Shown: positions 30,992 to 41,065, counted from the stretch's first letter. The stretch is 64,000 bases of DNA from a bacterium (GCA_019423565.1 JAHZBE010000004.1:1-64000); one strand, 5' to 3'. The notes: generated from the letters alone by a model not told the origin. A program made the numbers and translations.

Positions 30992-33900
30992 ATGATAAGT
31001 AAGGTAAATTATATTACACAATTATATGAAGAATCATTATTAGATATTTGTAAGAGTTCTGAAGAATGGATGAAATTTTTAACAACATTATCAAATAATT
31101 ATAATTATTCATTTAATAATCAGGTGTTAATTTATATGCAAAAACCACAAGCAACTGCTTGTACTGATATTACAACATGGAATAATAAATTTAATAGATG
31201 GGTAAATCGTGGTGCAAAAGGTATTGCAACTTTAGAAGAAAAAAATGGTAACTTAAATATTAGATATGTTTTTGATGTTATAGATACTAATGGTCGTTAT
31301 TTTAAAAAATGGTATATTATAAAATCATATGAAAATGAAATCTCAAAAGTACTTAAAAATAATTATATGAAGCAAAATGATGTTTCTTTTTCAGAATTAA
31401 TAATGACAATGTCTAAATTAATTACAAATGAAAATATATCAGGATATTATAAAAATGAAGAACCTTTAAATAAAGATAATTTTTATAGATTATTGTCCAA
31501 TAGTGTTGCATATGCAATGCTTAATAGATGTGGAATAGATTCAAATGAATATTTTAAAAGTAGTGATTTTAATGATATATTAAATTTTAATGATTATGAC
31601 AATATAACAAATTTAGGTGTTGCAACAAGTGAAATAACAAAAATAGGATTAGAAGAAATATATCAAGTAGTAAAAAAAGTAAGAATTAATGAAAGTAAAA
31701 AAAATCGCACATTTGATAATGAAGTAAAAAAAGATTATGCTATAAATGATAAAGGTGAGAGGAGAGATTTATATGAACGAAATAACTTATCAAATGAAAG
31801 GGGATTATCAAATACCCAATTTAATAGTACCAGAGAACAATATCCAAGTGGAAGGCAAATACGCAATGATGAGATTAGGATTCTTGAAAAAGAACAAGAA
31901 ATCTCTATATACAACATTGCTAATGAGCAATCAACTTCAAGAACATTTGATGAATATTCAAAAAATAGCAATGGAGAGAATAGAACAGATAGTATCAGAG
32001 ATGAAAACAAAAGAGAAGATAACAGAACAGTTGAAACAACAAGATCCTATGAAATGGGTAGGGCTAATGAACAACTTGAAGATGACAGCCGAGGAAATAG
32101 TAATGAAAGAATTGATTTACGCTTAAATAATTACAATAAAGATGAAAGTAAAACTCATTATGTTGTAGTAGATGAAAAGATAAATCAAATATTAAGTACA
32201 ACTCCTCATTTAAAAAAATCAAATAAAGAAATAAAAGAATTTATACGAAGTGAACAAGACATTACTAAAAAAGCAGAATATCTTAAAGGAATATTTAACA
32301 ATGATTATACCGGTGTTATAGTTGATGACCAAATGTATGGTTATAAAACTTATGACAACGGTATTTTATTTTGGAAAGGTAATTTCTTATCAAGAGATAC
32401 AGAAAGTTTTGTTAGTTGGGAAGATTTAACTTATCACTATGACGCAATGATTTTATTAAATCAATTAAATGATAGAATTGAACCATTGCCAAGTGTTACA
32501 GACCAATTAAGTTTATTAGATGATAATAGTGAAAAAACAGTATCCGACCTAGAATTTACACAAGAATTTGTTGATAAATATTTGACAGAACAACATAGAG
32601 AAACAAAGTTTAGTATTTATGAGTTTTTTCAAAAAAGTTTATCAACAGATGATAATATAAATTATCTCAAAAATTTATATGGAATAAGTGGTTCAACATC
32701 TACTGTAAGAGGAGCAGGTATAGGAGTTAATACAGATTATAAAGGTGTAAAATTTAATCGTGGTTATTTTGATAAGAGTAGCAAGGAACAATTATTTAAG
32801 TGGAATTATATTGAAAAAAGAATAAAAATTCTTATTAACGAAGATAGATATCTTAATGCAAAAGAACTAGCAGAGTATACTAATTGGCTTGATAAAAAAG
32901 AGCAAGAAAGAGAATTTATACAAGCAAGTGATAATTTAGCAAAAATGGAATTAGCGGAACCAACCGAAGAACAATATGATTATCAATATCATTTAGGAGA
33001 TAAGGTTTATATTGGTGCTGATGAATATGAAATATTAAGTATTGGAGATTTTAATGTAGTTTTATATGACTATAAATATCCATTATTTAATCGTGAGATA
33101 TCAAAAGAAGAATTTGATAGAAAAGTAAAAGAAAATCCTGTCAATGATCATCTTAAAGTTAAAATAAATGATATTAAAGATAATATAAAAGAAGAACAAA
33201 GTAGTAATACCGATGAAATTGAAAAGGAAGAAATATCAGTTTCTATTGAAGAAGAAAATATTGCTCCAGTATTTGAGAAAAAAAGAAGTAATATGATTAG
33301 AAGTTTTGATATTCATCCAGATGTACCTATCACTAATAGAAATCAATTTAAAATTAGCAATGATAATTTAGGAGTAGGAACACCTAGAGAAAAATTTAAT
33401 CGTAATGTTGAAGCAATAAAAGTTTTAAAGAAATGCGAAGAAGAAAATAGGTTTGCTACACCGGAGGAACAAGAAATATTATCTCAATATGGTGGTTGGG
33501 GTGGACTTCCACAAGCATTTGATGAACTTGATTCGTCCTGGAGTAATGAATATCATATCTTAAAAAAATTACTAGATGAGCAAGAGTATTCACAAGCAAG
33601 AGAATCAACTTTGACGTCATTTTATACACCACCAGTTGTAATTAGGTCTATGTATAAAGCATTGGAAAATATGGGACTTAAAACTGGTAATGTATTAGAG
33701 CCTAGTTGTGGTGTTGGTAACTTTATAGGTATGATTCCAGACTCATTAGAAAATTGCAAATTATATGGTGTGGAGCTTGATTCTATAAGTGGTAGAATTG
33801 CTAGACAACTTTATCAAAAATCTACTGTTGCAGTACAAGGTTATGAAGATACTAATCTTCCTAACTCTTTTTTTGATGTAGCAGTTGGCAATGTTCCGTT

Positions 33901-36900
33901 TGGAGATTTCAAGGTATTAGATAAGAAATATGATAAGCATAAGTTTTTAATTCACGATTACTTTTTTGCAAAGACGCTAGATAAAGTAAGACCTGGAGGT
34001 GTTATAGCTTTTATAACAAGCAAAGGTACACTTGATAAAGAAAATCCAAGCGTTAGAAAGTATATTGCTCAAAGAGCAGATTTATTAGGTGCTATTAGAC
34101 TACCTAATAACACATTTAAAGCAAATGCAGGAACAGAAGCCACAGCAGACATTATTTTCTTACAAAAAAGAGATTCAATTACTGATATTGAACCAGATTG
34201 GGTATATCTAGGAAAAAATGAAAATGGAATAAAGATGAATCAATATTTCATAGATAACCCATATATGGTTATGGGTAATATGGAAATGATTGCAACTAGG
34301 TTTGGTTATGATTCTGCTTGTATCTCTGATGGTGAAAATTTAGAAGATAAGTTAGAAAGAGCAATATCAAATATACACGCTGAAGTAAAAGAATATGAAT
34401 TAGATGATATAGTAGAAGATAATTTTATTGAAGCAGATTTAACTGTAAGAAATTTCTCATATACTTTAATAGATGACAAAGTCTATTTTAGAGAAAATAG
34501 TAGAATGTACCCACAAGAAGTATCAGAAAGTACGAAAAATCGTATAAAAGGATTAATTGAAATAAGAGATTGTGTTAGAACTTTAATAGAATATCAAACA
34601 GAAGATTATCCGGATGAAGATATAAAACGAGAACAAGTAAAACTAAATAAATTATATGATGAGTTCACAAAAAAATATGGACTAATTAGTAGCAGAGGAA
34701 ATAACTCTGCTTTTTCAAATGATTCAAGTTATTATCTATTATGTTCTCTTGAAATATTAGATGAAAATGGAAATCTTGCAAGAAAAGCGGATATGTTCAC
34801 TAAAAGAACTATCAAGCCTAAAACAGAGATAACATCAGTAGATAATGCAAATGATGCTTTAATTGTTTCACTTTCTGAAAAAGCAAGAGTTGATATAGCA
34901 TTTATGCAAAAACTTTGTAATATAGATATGGATAAAATGCTTAAAGATTTAGAGGGAGAAATATTTAATATTCCTGAATATGGTGAATCTAATAAATGGG
35001 TTACGGCAGATGAATATTTATCAGGTAATGTAAGAGAAAAATTAAAAATAGCAGAAGAGTTTGCAGAAACAGACGATAGATTTAAAGTGAATGTTAAATA
35101 TTTAAAAGAAGTTCAGCCAAAAGATTTAAGTGCTAGTGAGATAAGTGTAAGATTAGGTTCAACTTGGATACCAGAAAGTGATATAAAGGATTTTATAAGA
35201 TATTTGTTAAATCCAAACTATTATACTGATAGAAATATAAAAGTTCATTATATGGAATCTACTTCAGAGTGGAACATAGAGGGAAAAAGTCTTGATAAAT
35301 ACAATGTTAAATCAACAAATACTTATGGAACAAAGAGAGCAAATGCTTATAAAATAATTGAAGATAGTTTAAATTTAAGGGATACAAGAGTTTATGATTA
35401 TTATACGGATGAAAATGGCAAGAGAGTTGCAGAATTGAATAAAAAAGAAACTGCAATAGCACAAGCTAAACAAGAACAAATAAAACTTGCTTTTGATGAT
35501 TGGATATGGAAAGATCCAGAGCGTAGAGAAAGACTTACAAAAATTTATAATGAAAGATTTAACTCTATTCGTCCTCGTGAATATGATGGAAGTCATATCA
35601 GTTTTGATGGAATGAATCCAGAAATAACCTTACGCAAACATCAAGTAAATGCAATCGCAAGAATACTTTATGGGGGTAATACACTTTTGGCACACGAAGT
35701 TGGTGCAGGTAAAACTTTTGAAATGGTGGCTGCAGCAATGGAATCTAAAAGATTAGGTTTATGTAATAAATCACTATTTGTAGTACCTAATCATATAATT
35801 GAACAATTTGGTAAAGAATTTTTACAACTTTATCCAAGTGCTAACATTCTTATAACTACAAAAAAAGATTTTACGACTGCTAATCGTAAAAAGTTTTGTT
35901 CTAGAATAGCGACAGGTGATTATGATGCAATTATAATATCACATTCACAATTTGAAAAAATACCAATGTCAATAGAAAGACAAGCTACAATAATTCAAAA
36001 ACAAATAGATGATATTATTTTAGGTATTCAAGATTTAAAAAATAATAATGGTGAAAGGTTTTCAATTAAGCAGATGGAAAAAACAAAAAAGAGTTTAGAA
36101 ACAAGACTTGCAAAATTAAATGACGCTTCAAAGAAAGATGATGTTGTAACATTTGAAGAACTAGGCGTTGATAGAATATTTGTAGATGAAGCACATTATT
36201 ATAAAAATCTTTTTCTTTATACTAAAATGAGAAATGTTGGAGGTATAGCACAAACAGAAGCACAAAAGTCATCAGACTTATTTATGAAATGTAGATATTT
36301 AGATGAATTAACAGGTGGTAAAGGTGTTATATTTGCGACAGGAACTCCAATTTCTAATTCAATGGTTGAATTATATACAATGCAAAGATACTTGCAATAT
36401 AGTGAATTAGAAAAAAGACATCTACAACAATTTGATGCTTGGGCATCTACCTTTGGAGAAACGGTAACTGCAATAGAACTTTCTCCAGAGGGAACTGGTT
36501 ATAGAGCCAAAACAAGATTTGCAAAATTCTTCAATTTACCAGAATTAATGGCAATGTTTAGGGAAGTTGCTGATATACAAACTTCAGATACACTTAATCT
36601 TCCAGTACCAAAAGCAAACTATCATAATGTTGTTATAGAAGCGAGTGAAGTTCAAAAGAAAATGGTAGAAGATTTATCTAAAAGAGCTGACCAAGTTAGA
36701 AATAAAATGGTAAAGCCAGATGTTGATAATATGTTAAGAATAACTAATGATGGAAGAAAATTAGCACTAGACCAAAGAATAATAAATGATATGTTACCAG
36801 ATGAAGAAAATGGTAAGATTTCTGAATGTGCTAATAAAGTTTATGAAATATGGAATAAAACAAGTGATAAAAAATCAGCACAATTAGTTTTTTGTGATTT

Positions 36901-38077
36901 ATCAACACCAAATAATGATGGTAAATTTAATGCTTATGATGATTTGAAAACTAAACTAATAAAAAGAGGAATACCAGAAGAGGAAATAAAATTTATTCAT
37001 GATGCAAAAACTGACACTCAAAGGCAAGAAATGTTTAATAGTGTTCGTAAAGGACAAGTAAGAGTATTAATTGGTTCCACGACTAAAATGGGTGCAGGAA
37101 CGAATTGTCAGGATAAACTTATAGCATTACACGACGTAGATTGCCCATGGAGACCCAGCGACCTCACTCAAAGATCCGGCCGAATTATAAGACAAGGTAA
37201 TGAAAATGATAATGTTGATATTTACAGATATGTAACAGAGGGAACATTTGATGCATATTTATATCAACTGGTAGAAAATAAACAAAAATTTATTTCACAA
37301 ATAATGACATCTAAAATCCCAGTTAGAGATATGGAAGATATAGATGAAACAGCATTATCATATGCTGAAATAAAAGCGTTAGCCGCAGGGAATCCAGATA
37401 TTATAGAAAAAACCGAACTAGATACACAAGTTGCAAAATTAAAGTTATTAAAACAAAATCATTTAAGTCAGATTTATGAATTAGAGGATAAAGTAATAAA
37501 ATACTATCCAACTGAAATAAAAAGATTAGAAAATAGAATTGAATGCATAAAAGCAGATTTAAAAATTCTCAAAAATAATAATACTTCTGATAGTTCTTTC
37601 GAAAAAATGTATATAAAGGGTACAAATTTTACTGAAAAAAAATTAGCAGGAGAAAGAATTATTGAACTATGTAAATCTATGACTAATCCTGATCCAATTG
37701 AAATTGGTGAATATAAAGGATTTAATATGATATTGAGCTTTGATACTTTTTATAAAACATTTTATTTAGATATGAAAAATAATCTATCATATAGAGTAGA
37801 ACTTGGAGGAGATGCAAATGGTAATATAACTCGTATTGATAATGTTTTAAATAGTATTGAAGAAAGACTTTCAAGTACAGAAAATACTTTAGAGGATACA
37901 AAAAAGAATTTTGAAAATGCTAAACAAGATATGAACAGACCATTTCCTCAAGAAGATGAATTAAAACAAAAAATTAAAAGATTAGATGAATTAAATATTA
38001 AATTAAATTTAAGTAAAGAAAAAGATTGTGAGGAAGATAAAAAAAGTCAAACATGTAAAAAAGAACATGAAAGATAA
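30992..38077 (+). CDS. giant SNF2-type helicase / DNA methylase-like protein of the conjugative element
   Basis: 2361 residues. ATG 30992 has TTGGAGG upstream. Order of parts: an LtrC/ArdC-like N-terminus (1-130, 'NNYNYSFNNQVLIYMQKPQATAC'); a polar linker (about 250-385) that overlaps tnpV in another frame; a methylase-like fold near 905-1020 ('LEPSCGVGNFIGMIP', 'VGNVPFG'); and an SNF2 helicase from about 1550. The helicase has 'HEVGAGKTFE' (Walker A), 'VDEAHYYKNL', 'ATGTPISNSMVELY' and 'QRSGRIIRQGN' (motif VI). A coiled coil ends the protein. Such proteins are hallmarks of Tn1549-like elements; an anti-restriction or DNA-processing role is suspected but not established. Confidence 0.93.
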   Translation: MISKVNYITQLYEESLLDICKSSEEWMKFLTTLSNNYNYSFNNQVLIYMQKPQATACTDITTWNNKFNRWVNRGAKGIATLEEKNGNLNIRYVFDVIDTNGRYFKKWYIIKSYENEISKVLKNNYMKQNDVSFSELIMTMSKLITNENISGYYKNEEPLNKDNFYRLLSNSVAYAMLNRCGIDSNEYFKSSDFNDILNFNDYDNITNLGVATSEITKIGLEEIYQVVKKVRINESKKNRTFDNEVKKDYAINDKGERRDLYERNNLSNERGLSNTQFNSTREQYPSGRQIRNDEIRILEKEQEISIYNIANEQSTSRTFDEYSKNSNGENRTDSIRDENKREDNRTVETTRSYEMGRANEQLEDDSRGNSNERIDLRLNNYNKDESKTHYVVVDEKINQILSTTPHLKKSNKEIKEFIRSEQDITKKAEYLKGIFNNDYTGVIVDDQMYGYKTYDNGILFWKGNFLSRDTESFVSWEDLTYHYDAMILLNQLNDRIEPLPSVTDQLSLLDDNSEKTVSDLEFTQEFVDKYLTEQHRETKFSIYEFFQKSLSTDDNINYLKNLYGISGSTSTVRGAGIGVNTDYKGVKFNRGYFDKSSKEQLFKWNYIEKRIKILINEDRYLNAKELAEYTNWLDKKEQEREFIQASDNLAKMELAEPTEEQYDYQYHLGDKVYIGADEYEILSIGDFNVVLYDYKYPLFNREISKEEFDRKVKENPVNDHLKVKINDIKDNIKEEQSSNTDEIEKEEISVSIEEENIAPVFEKKRSNMIRSFDIHPDVPITNRNQFKISNDNLGVGTPREKFNRNVEAIKVLKKCEEENRFATPEEQEILSQYGGWGGLPQAFDELDSSWSNEYHILKKLLDEQEYSQARESTLTSFYTPPVVIRSMYKALENMGLKTGNVLEPSCGVGNFIGMIPDSLENCKLYGVELDSISGRIARQLYQKSTVAVQGYEDTNLPNSFFDVAVGNVPFGDFKVLDKKYDKHKFLIHDYFFAKTLDKVRPGGVIAFITSKGTLDKENPSVRKYIAQRADLLGAIRLPNNTFKANAGTEATADIIFLQKRDSITDIEPDWVYLGKNENGIKMNQYFIDNPYMVMGNMEMIATRFGYDSACISDGENLEDKLERAISNIHAEVKEYELDDIVEDNFIEADLTVRNFSYTLIDDKVYFRENSRMYPQEVSESTKNRIKGLIEIRDCVRTLIEYQTEDYPDEDIKREQVKLNKLYDEFTKKYGLISSRGNNSAFSNDSSYYLLCSLEILDENGNLARKADMFTKRTIKPKTEITSVDNANDALIVSLSEKARVDIAFMQKLCNIDMDKMLKDLEGEIFNIPEYGESNKWVTADEYLSGNVREKLKIAEEFAETDDRFKVNVKYLKEVQPKDLSASEISVRLGSTWIPESDIKDFIRYLLNPNYYTDRNIKVHYMESTSEWNIEGKSLDKYNVKSTNTYGTKRANAYKIIEDSLNLRDTRVYDYYTDENGKRVAELNKKETAIAQAKQEQIKLAFDDWIWKDPERRERLTKIYNERFNSIRPREYDGSHISFDGMNPEITLRKHQVNAIARILYGGNTLLAHEVGAGKTFEMVAAAMESKRLGLCNKSLFVVPNHIIEQFGKEFLQLYPSANILITTKKDFTTANRKKFCSRIATGDYDAIIISHSQFEKIPMSIERQATIIQKQIDDIILGIQDLKNNNGERFSIKQMEKTKKSLETRLAKLNDASKKDDVVTFEELGVDRIFVDEAHYYKNLFLYTKMRNVGGIAQTEAQKSSDLFMKCRYLDELTGGKGVIFATGTPISNSMVELYTMQRYLQYSELEKRHLQQFDAWASTFGETVTAIELSPEGTGYRAKTRFAKFFNLPELMAMFREVADIQTSDTLNLPVPKANYHNVVIEASEVQKKMVEDLSKRADQVRNKMVKPDVDNMLRITNDGRKLALDQRIINDMLPDEENGKISECANKVYEIWNKTSDKKSAQLVFCDLSTPNNDGKFNAYDDLKTKLIKRGIPEEEIKFIHDAKTDTQRQEMFNSVRKGQVRVLIGSTTKMGAGTNCQDKLIALHDVDCPWRPSDLTQRSGRIIRQGNENDNVDIYRYVTEGTFDAYLYQLVENKQKFISQIMTSKIPVRDMEDIDETALSYAEIKALAAGNPDIIEKTELDTQVAKLKLLKQNHLSQIYELEDKVIKYYPTEIKRLENRIECIKADLKILKNNNTSDSSFEKMYIKGTNFTEKKLAGERIIELCKSMTNPDPIEIGEYKGFNMILSFDTFYKTFYLDMKNNLSYRVELGGDANGNITRIDNVLNSIEERLSSTENTLEDTKKNFENAKQDMNRPFPQEDELKQKIKRLDELNIKLNLSKEKDCEEDKKSQTCKKEHER
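31773..32126 (+). CDS. tnpV: TnpV-like protein encoded inside the helicase gene in another frame
   Basis: 117 residues from ATG 31773, with GAGAGGAG nine bases upstream. 'ITYQMKGDYQIPNLIVPE', 'GKYAMMRLGFLKKNKKSLYTTLLMSNQLQEHL', and 'DPMKWVGLMNNLKMTAEEIVMKELIY' match the small transposon protein TnpV of Tn4451-type elements. It lies wholly inside the helicase-methylase frame, at residues 260-378, where the host protein is a polar low-complexity linker. The conserved sequence is in the tnpV frame. The function of TnpV is not known. Confidence 0.8.
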   Translation: MNEITYQMKGDYQIPNLIVPENNIQVEGKYAMMRLGFLKKNKKSLYTTLLMSNQLQEHLMNIQKIAMERIEQIVSEMKTKEKITEQLKQQDPMKWVGLMNNLKMTAEEIVMKELIYA

Positions 38078-38139
38078 ATCGCACAATTGTAAATTATAAT
38101 AATAAGATTTAATATAGTTTGTGAGGAGGAAAGTTTATA

Positions 38140-38466
38140 ATGGATTTATATAAAACATGTTTTTATGAAGCATTCAATGATGAATTTATGCAGTATATGG
38201 CAGAATTTGAGTATCAATTAAGGCAAGATTTACCAAACTATGATAAAAAATATGAGAATGAAGAAGAATTATTAAAAGAATATCCAAATTTAAGATATAT
38301 TTTTGAAAACTTTGAAGCAGTCGATTTAACACTTGAAGAAATAAAAGCACTTATAAAGATAATATTAATTCGTGATGATAGATTAGATGTTTTTATGTGT
38401 AATATGTTTTATAAAGGATTTTGTGAAGCATTTGTCTTATTTAAAAAGGCAAATATATTAAAATAA
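38140..38466 (+). CDS. element protein of 108 residues, unknown
   Basis: ATG 38140 with GAGGAGGAAAG upstream. Acidic and helical ('FMQYMAEFEYQLRQDL', 'LTLEEIKALIKIILIRDDRLDVFMCNMFYKGFCEAF'). No family is recognised. It has its own terminator right after the stop. Confidence 0.75.
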   Translation: MDLYKTCFYEAFNDEFMQYMAEFEYQLRQDLPNYDKKYENEEELLKEYPNLRYIFENFEAVDLTLEEIKALIKIILIRDDRLDVFMCNMFYKGFCEAFVLFKKANILK

Positions 38467-38472
38467 AAATTA

Positions 38473-38507
38473 AGCAATATTAGTACAAAACTATTATTGC
38501 TTTTTTT
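38473..38507 (+). terminator. intra-operon terminator
   Basis: 12-base arms starting AGCAATAT and ending ATTATTGCT, with a short loop and T7. It stands between genes that otherwise look cotranscribed. Confidence 0.75.
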
Positions 38508-38532
38508 ATTTTAAAGAAAGGAGTAGGAGAAA

Positions 38533-38874
38533 ATGGAAGAACAAATTAGAAATAAATTATATCAAAAAATGGGAAAAGAATTTAATTTATATATAGAAGA
38601 ATTAAAAAAATTACCACCTGAAAAAATAATATTAAGTTCTTATGAAAAAATAATGAAAGAGGAAATGATGTTAAGTTTTTATCCAGATAATGAAATGTAT
38701 GACATAAATCAAATAAAAGCATTAAATAAGTTTGATAAACCATTAGACAAATTGTATAGTGATTGGATGGACAGTGATATAAGTTTTAATAATGTAATAG
38801 AAGATAGTATTACAAACACATTAAATGATTTAGTTAAGACTCAAAAAGAAAAAAATAATTCAAAAGAAAGATAA
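38533..38874 (+). CDS. DUF3848-like protein of the element
   Basis: 113 residues. ATG 38533 with AAAGGAGTAGGAG upstream. 'YIEELKKLPPEKIILSSYEKIMKEEMMLSF' resembles the conserved core of DUF3848, proteins that occur in Tn1549-like elements next to the helicase and TOPRIM genes. I recall the family only approximately, so the assignment is tentative. Function unknown. Confidence 0.6.
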   Translation: MEEQIRNKLYQKMGKEFNLYIEELKKLPPEKIILSSYEKIMKEEMMLSFYPDNEMYDINQIKALNKFDKPLDKLYSDWMDSDISFNNVIEDSITNTLNDLVKTQKEKNNSKER

Positions 38875-38878
38875 AATT

Positions 38879-39838
38879 ATGCCATATTATTCAAAAAATG
38901 TAATTCAAAGAATAAAACAGATAGATTTATTTACTTATCTAAAAAATTATGAACCTGAAGAATTAATTCATTATAGTAAGGATACTTATATGACAAAAAC
39001 ACATGATAGTTTGAAAATAAGTAACGGAATGTGGTATTGGTTTTCAAGGGGAATTGGAGGTAAAAGTGCTTTAGAGTATCTTATTAAAGTAAAGGATTAT
39101 TCATTTATAGAAGCAGTTGAAATACTTGTTAATTGTTTAAATGAAAAAGAACCTTTAATTTATAAATCTTATGAAAAACAAAAAGATATAAAATTAATTC
39201 TTCCAGAAAAAAATGATAGTAATGATAAAGTTATAAATTATTTGATGAGTAGAGGAATTGATGAAGATATAATTAAAGAGTGTATAGATAATGATTTGAT
39301 TTATCAACAATCAAAAAATAATAACGTTGTTTTTGTTGGATATGACAAACTGAAAGTTCCAAGATATGCAGGGGTAAGGGCAACAAATAGTAGTAGATTT
39401 ATGCAAGATGCTTATGGAAGTCATAAAGCATTTTCATTTAAATTAGAATCAATTAAGGAAAATGATTCTGTTCATTTATTTGAAAGTGCGATAGATTTAT
39501 TATCATATGCTACTTTATTAAAAAATGAAAATAAAGAATGGTACAACGAAAATTTATTATCACTTGCGGGTGTTTATCAACCTGCTAAAAATATAGAGGA
39601 TAGTAAAGTACCTTTAGCATTAAATTATTATTTAAATCAACATCCTAAAATTAATAAAATATTTTTGCATTTAGATAACGATTATGCTGGAAGACTTTCA
39701 ACTAAAGCATTAATAGAAACTTTACAAAAAAAATATGAAGTTATTGATGCACCTCCATTAATTGGAAAAGACTTTAATGATTATTTATGTTACAAAGTTG
39801 GAAAAAATTATATAAAAAAAAGAGAAATGGAAAGATAA
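38879..39838 (+). CDS. DUF3991/TOPRIM-domain protein (primase-like)
   Basis: 319 residues. The N-terminal part resembles the zinc-finger region of primases without the cysteines ('MWYWFSRGIGGKSALEYLIKVKDYSFIEAVEIL'). The central and C-terminal parts form a TOPRIM fold: 'HLFESAIDLLSYATL' has the conserved Glu, and 'IFLHLDNDYAGRLST' has the D-x-D pair. These proteins are typical of conjugative elements and may prime or process the transferred strand. The start ATG 38879 has only a weak ribosome binding site, which suggests coupling to the gene 4 bases upstream. Confidence 0.85.
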   Translation: MPYYSKNVIQRIKQIDLFTYLKNYEPEELIHYSKDTYMTKTHDSLKISNGMWYWFSRGIGGKSALEYLIKVKDYSFIEAVEILVNCLNEKEPLIYKSYEKQKDIKLILPEKNDSNDKVINYLMSRGIDEDIIKECIDNDLIYQQSKNNNVVFVGYDKLKVPRYAGVRATNSSRFMQDAYGSHKAFSFKLESIKENDSVHLFESAIDLLSYATLLKNENKEWYNENLLSLAGVYQPAKNIEDSKVPLALNYYLNQHPKINKIFLHLDNDYAGRLSTKALIETLQKKYEVIDAPPLIGKDFNDYLCYKVGKNYIKKREMER

Positions 39839-39928
39839 AAATTTAGAATAAAAAAATAATATATTTAAAAAAAAACACTTGCAAAAATTAAAAAATTAAG
39901 TGATTAATAAATTAAGGAAAAAAGACTA

Positions 39929-39963
39929 TTAAACATAACTTATTTAATCTATATTATGTTTAA
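39929..39963. other. inverted repeat in the gap before the ORF at 40050
   Basis: TTAAACATAA and TTATGTTTAA, perfect 10-base arms with a 15-base spacer, in a 211-base AT-rich gap. It may be an operator or mRNA hairpin. There is no T run. Confidence 0.5.
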
Positions 39964-40049
39964 ATATCACGATTGGATAGTTATAAGAGTAAAAATAAAA
40001 TTGCTTTTAAAATGGTCTAAAATCCATTATACGAAAGGAGAATTTATAA

Positions 40050-40304
40050 ATGGAGAATAATAATTTAGATAAGCATTTGTTAAAATATGTGACAGATAGC
40101 TTTCCAGATTTTATAAATGATTTATATGAGGAAAATCCAAAATTGTTTCCTTATTTAGATTGTACAAATGCATTTTTTAAAAAACTTTATGATGATTATG
40201 GTATTAAATTTGATCCTAGTATTATTGATCCAAATTTAGCAGATCATATAGATTATGAAATTTATACAAATGCTTGTCCAGATGAAAAACCAAAATTCAG
40301 ATAA
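40050..40304 (+). CDS. 84-residue element protein, unknown
   Basis: ATG 40050 with GAAAGGAG upstream. Acidic, with several aromatic residues and Pro ('FPDFINDLYEENPKLFPYLDCTNAFFKKLYDDYGI'). No family is recognised. It stands alone between two non-coding gaps and is followed by a terminator-like hairpin. Confidence 0.7.
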   Translation: MENNNLDKHLLKYVTDSFPDFINDLYEENPKLFPYLDCTNAFFKKLYDDYGIKFDPSIIDPNLADHIDYEIYTNACPDEKPKFR

Positions 40305-40336
40305 AAAAATATTAAAACTTATATCTATACCAAGAT

Positions 40337-40389
40337 AAAAATCATTGATAATTTGCTAATTAAAGTAGATTTTTCAATGATTTTTTTTA
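40337..40389 (+). terminator. terminator after the 84-residue ORF
   Basis: AAAATCATTGA and TCAATGATTTT arms (11 bases, large loop), extending into T8. Confidence 0.7.
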
Positions 40390-40430
40390 TTAAAATTTAA
40401 AATAAAAAAAGAAAGAGAGATGAAAAAAAT

Positions 40431-40727
40431 ATGAAATATGATTATATGAAATTAATAGAAATTATAAAAAATAAAAGAATAGAAAAAGGATTGTCAATGA
40501 GAAAATTAGGAGTAGAAGCAGGTGTTAGTCATACAGAAATATCAAAAATAGAAAATGGTATAAGACCAACATTTTCATTTTATATACTTGCAAAAATTTG
40601 TGAAGTTCTTGATATTGATATTGTTAATTTGATGGAAGATGTAGGATTATTAAAAGAAAAAAAGAAAAATTATTTTATGTTATGTTCAAAAATGATGAAG
40701 AATATGTATTTAAAGTTCATGCAATAG
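40431..40727 (+). CDS. XRE-family HTH regulator
   Basis: 98 residues. The HTH lies at about residues 9-62: 'IIKNKRIEKGLSMRKLGVEAGVSHTEISKIENGIRPTF' has the normal Cro/C1-type layout. ATG 40431 is preceded by AAAGAGAG. The extreme C-terminus overlaps the next gene by 46 bases. It is probably a regulator of element excision or transfer, as expected beside the mobilisation genes. Confidence 0.85.
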   Translation: MKYDYMKLIEIIKNKRIEKGLSMRKLGVEAGVSHTEISKIENGIRPTFSFYILAKICEVLDIDIVNLMEDVGLLKEKKKNYFMLCSKMMKNMYLKFMQ

Positions 40728-40966
40728 ATGAAATGACTGCAGCAAAAATTGCATTAGATTTTGTTACAGAAAATGGAATTATTGATTTTGGAAATAAACA
40801 TAAAAATACTCTTTTAGCAATAGTAGATAATCCTTATGAGTTTAATAAAGTTATATTAAATAATTATGATAAAACTGGAAAATTAATTGCAGATAAAAAT
40901 CTAAAATTTGATGAAGAAGATAGTTTCTTTTGTCCATATTGTGATAACGATGTCTTTCTAGATTAG
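40682..40966 (+). CDS. element protein with C-terminal CxxC, unknown
   Basis: 94 residues. 'EEYVFKVHAIDEMTAAKIALDFVTENGIIDFGNKHKNTLLAIVD' suggests a small alpha/beta domain. The end 'FFCPYCDNDVFLD' has a C-x-x-C pair. The start is uncertain because ATG 40682 lies inside the preceding gene without a strong ribosome binding site. Family not recognised. Confidence 0.65.
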   Translation: MFKNDEEYVFKVHAIDEMTAAKIALDFVTENGIIDFGNKHKNTLLAIVDNPYEFNKVILNNYDKTGKLIADKNLKFDEEDSFFCPYCDNDVFLD

Positions 40967-40977
40967 AATTTTAATTG

Positions 40978-41040
40978 TCTAGCCAGCACTGAATTTGTAT
41001 AGCCACAAATTCAAATGTGGGAAATCCCAAACCCTTTTGT
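40978..41040. other. candidate origin of transfer (oriT)
   Basis: Immediately upstream of the mobC-like and relaxase genes. Inverted repeat GAATTTGT (40991-40998) and ACAAATTC (41005-41012), then TGGGA and TCCCA (41018-41029). The stretch is less AT-rich than its surroundings and lies outside genes. Position and structure fit an oriT with a MobC/relaxase recognition repeat. The nick site cannot be assigned from sequence alone. Confidence 0.5.
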
Positions 41041-41065
41041 TAGAAAATAATTTAAAGGAGAAAAA

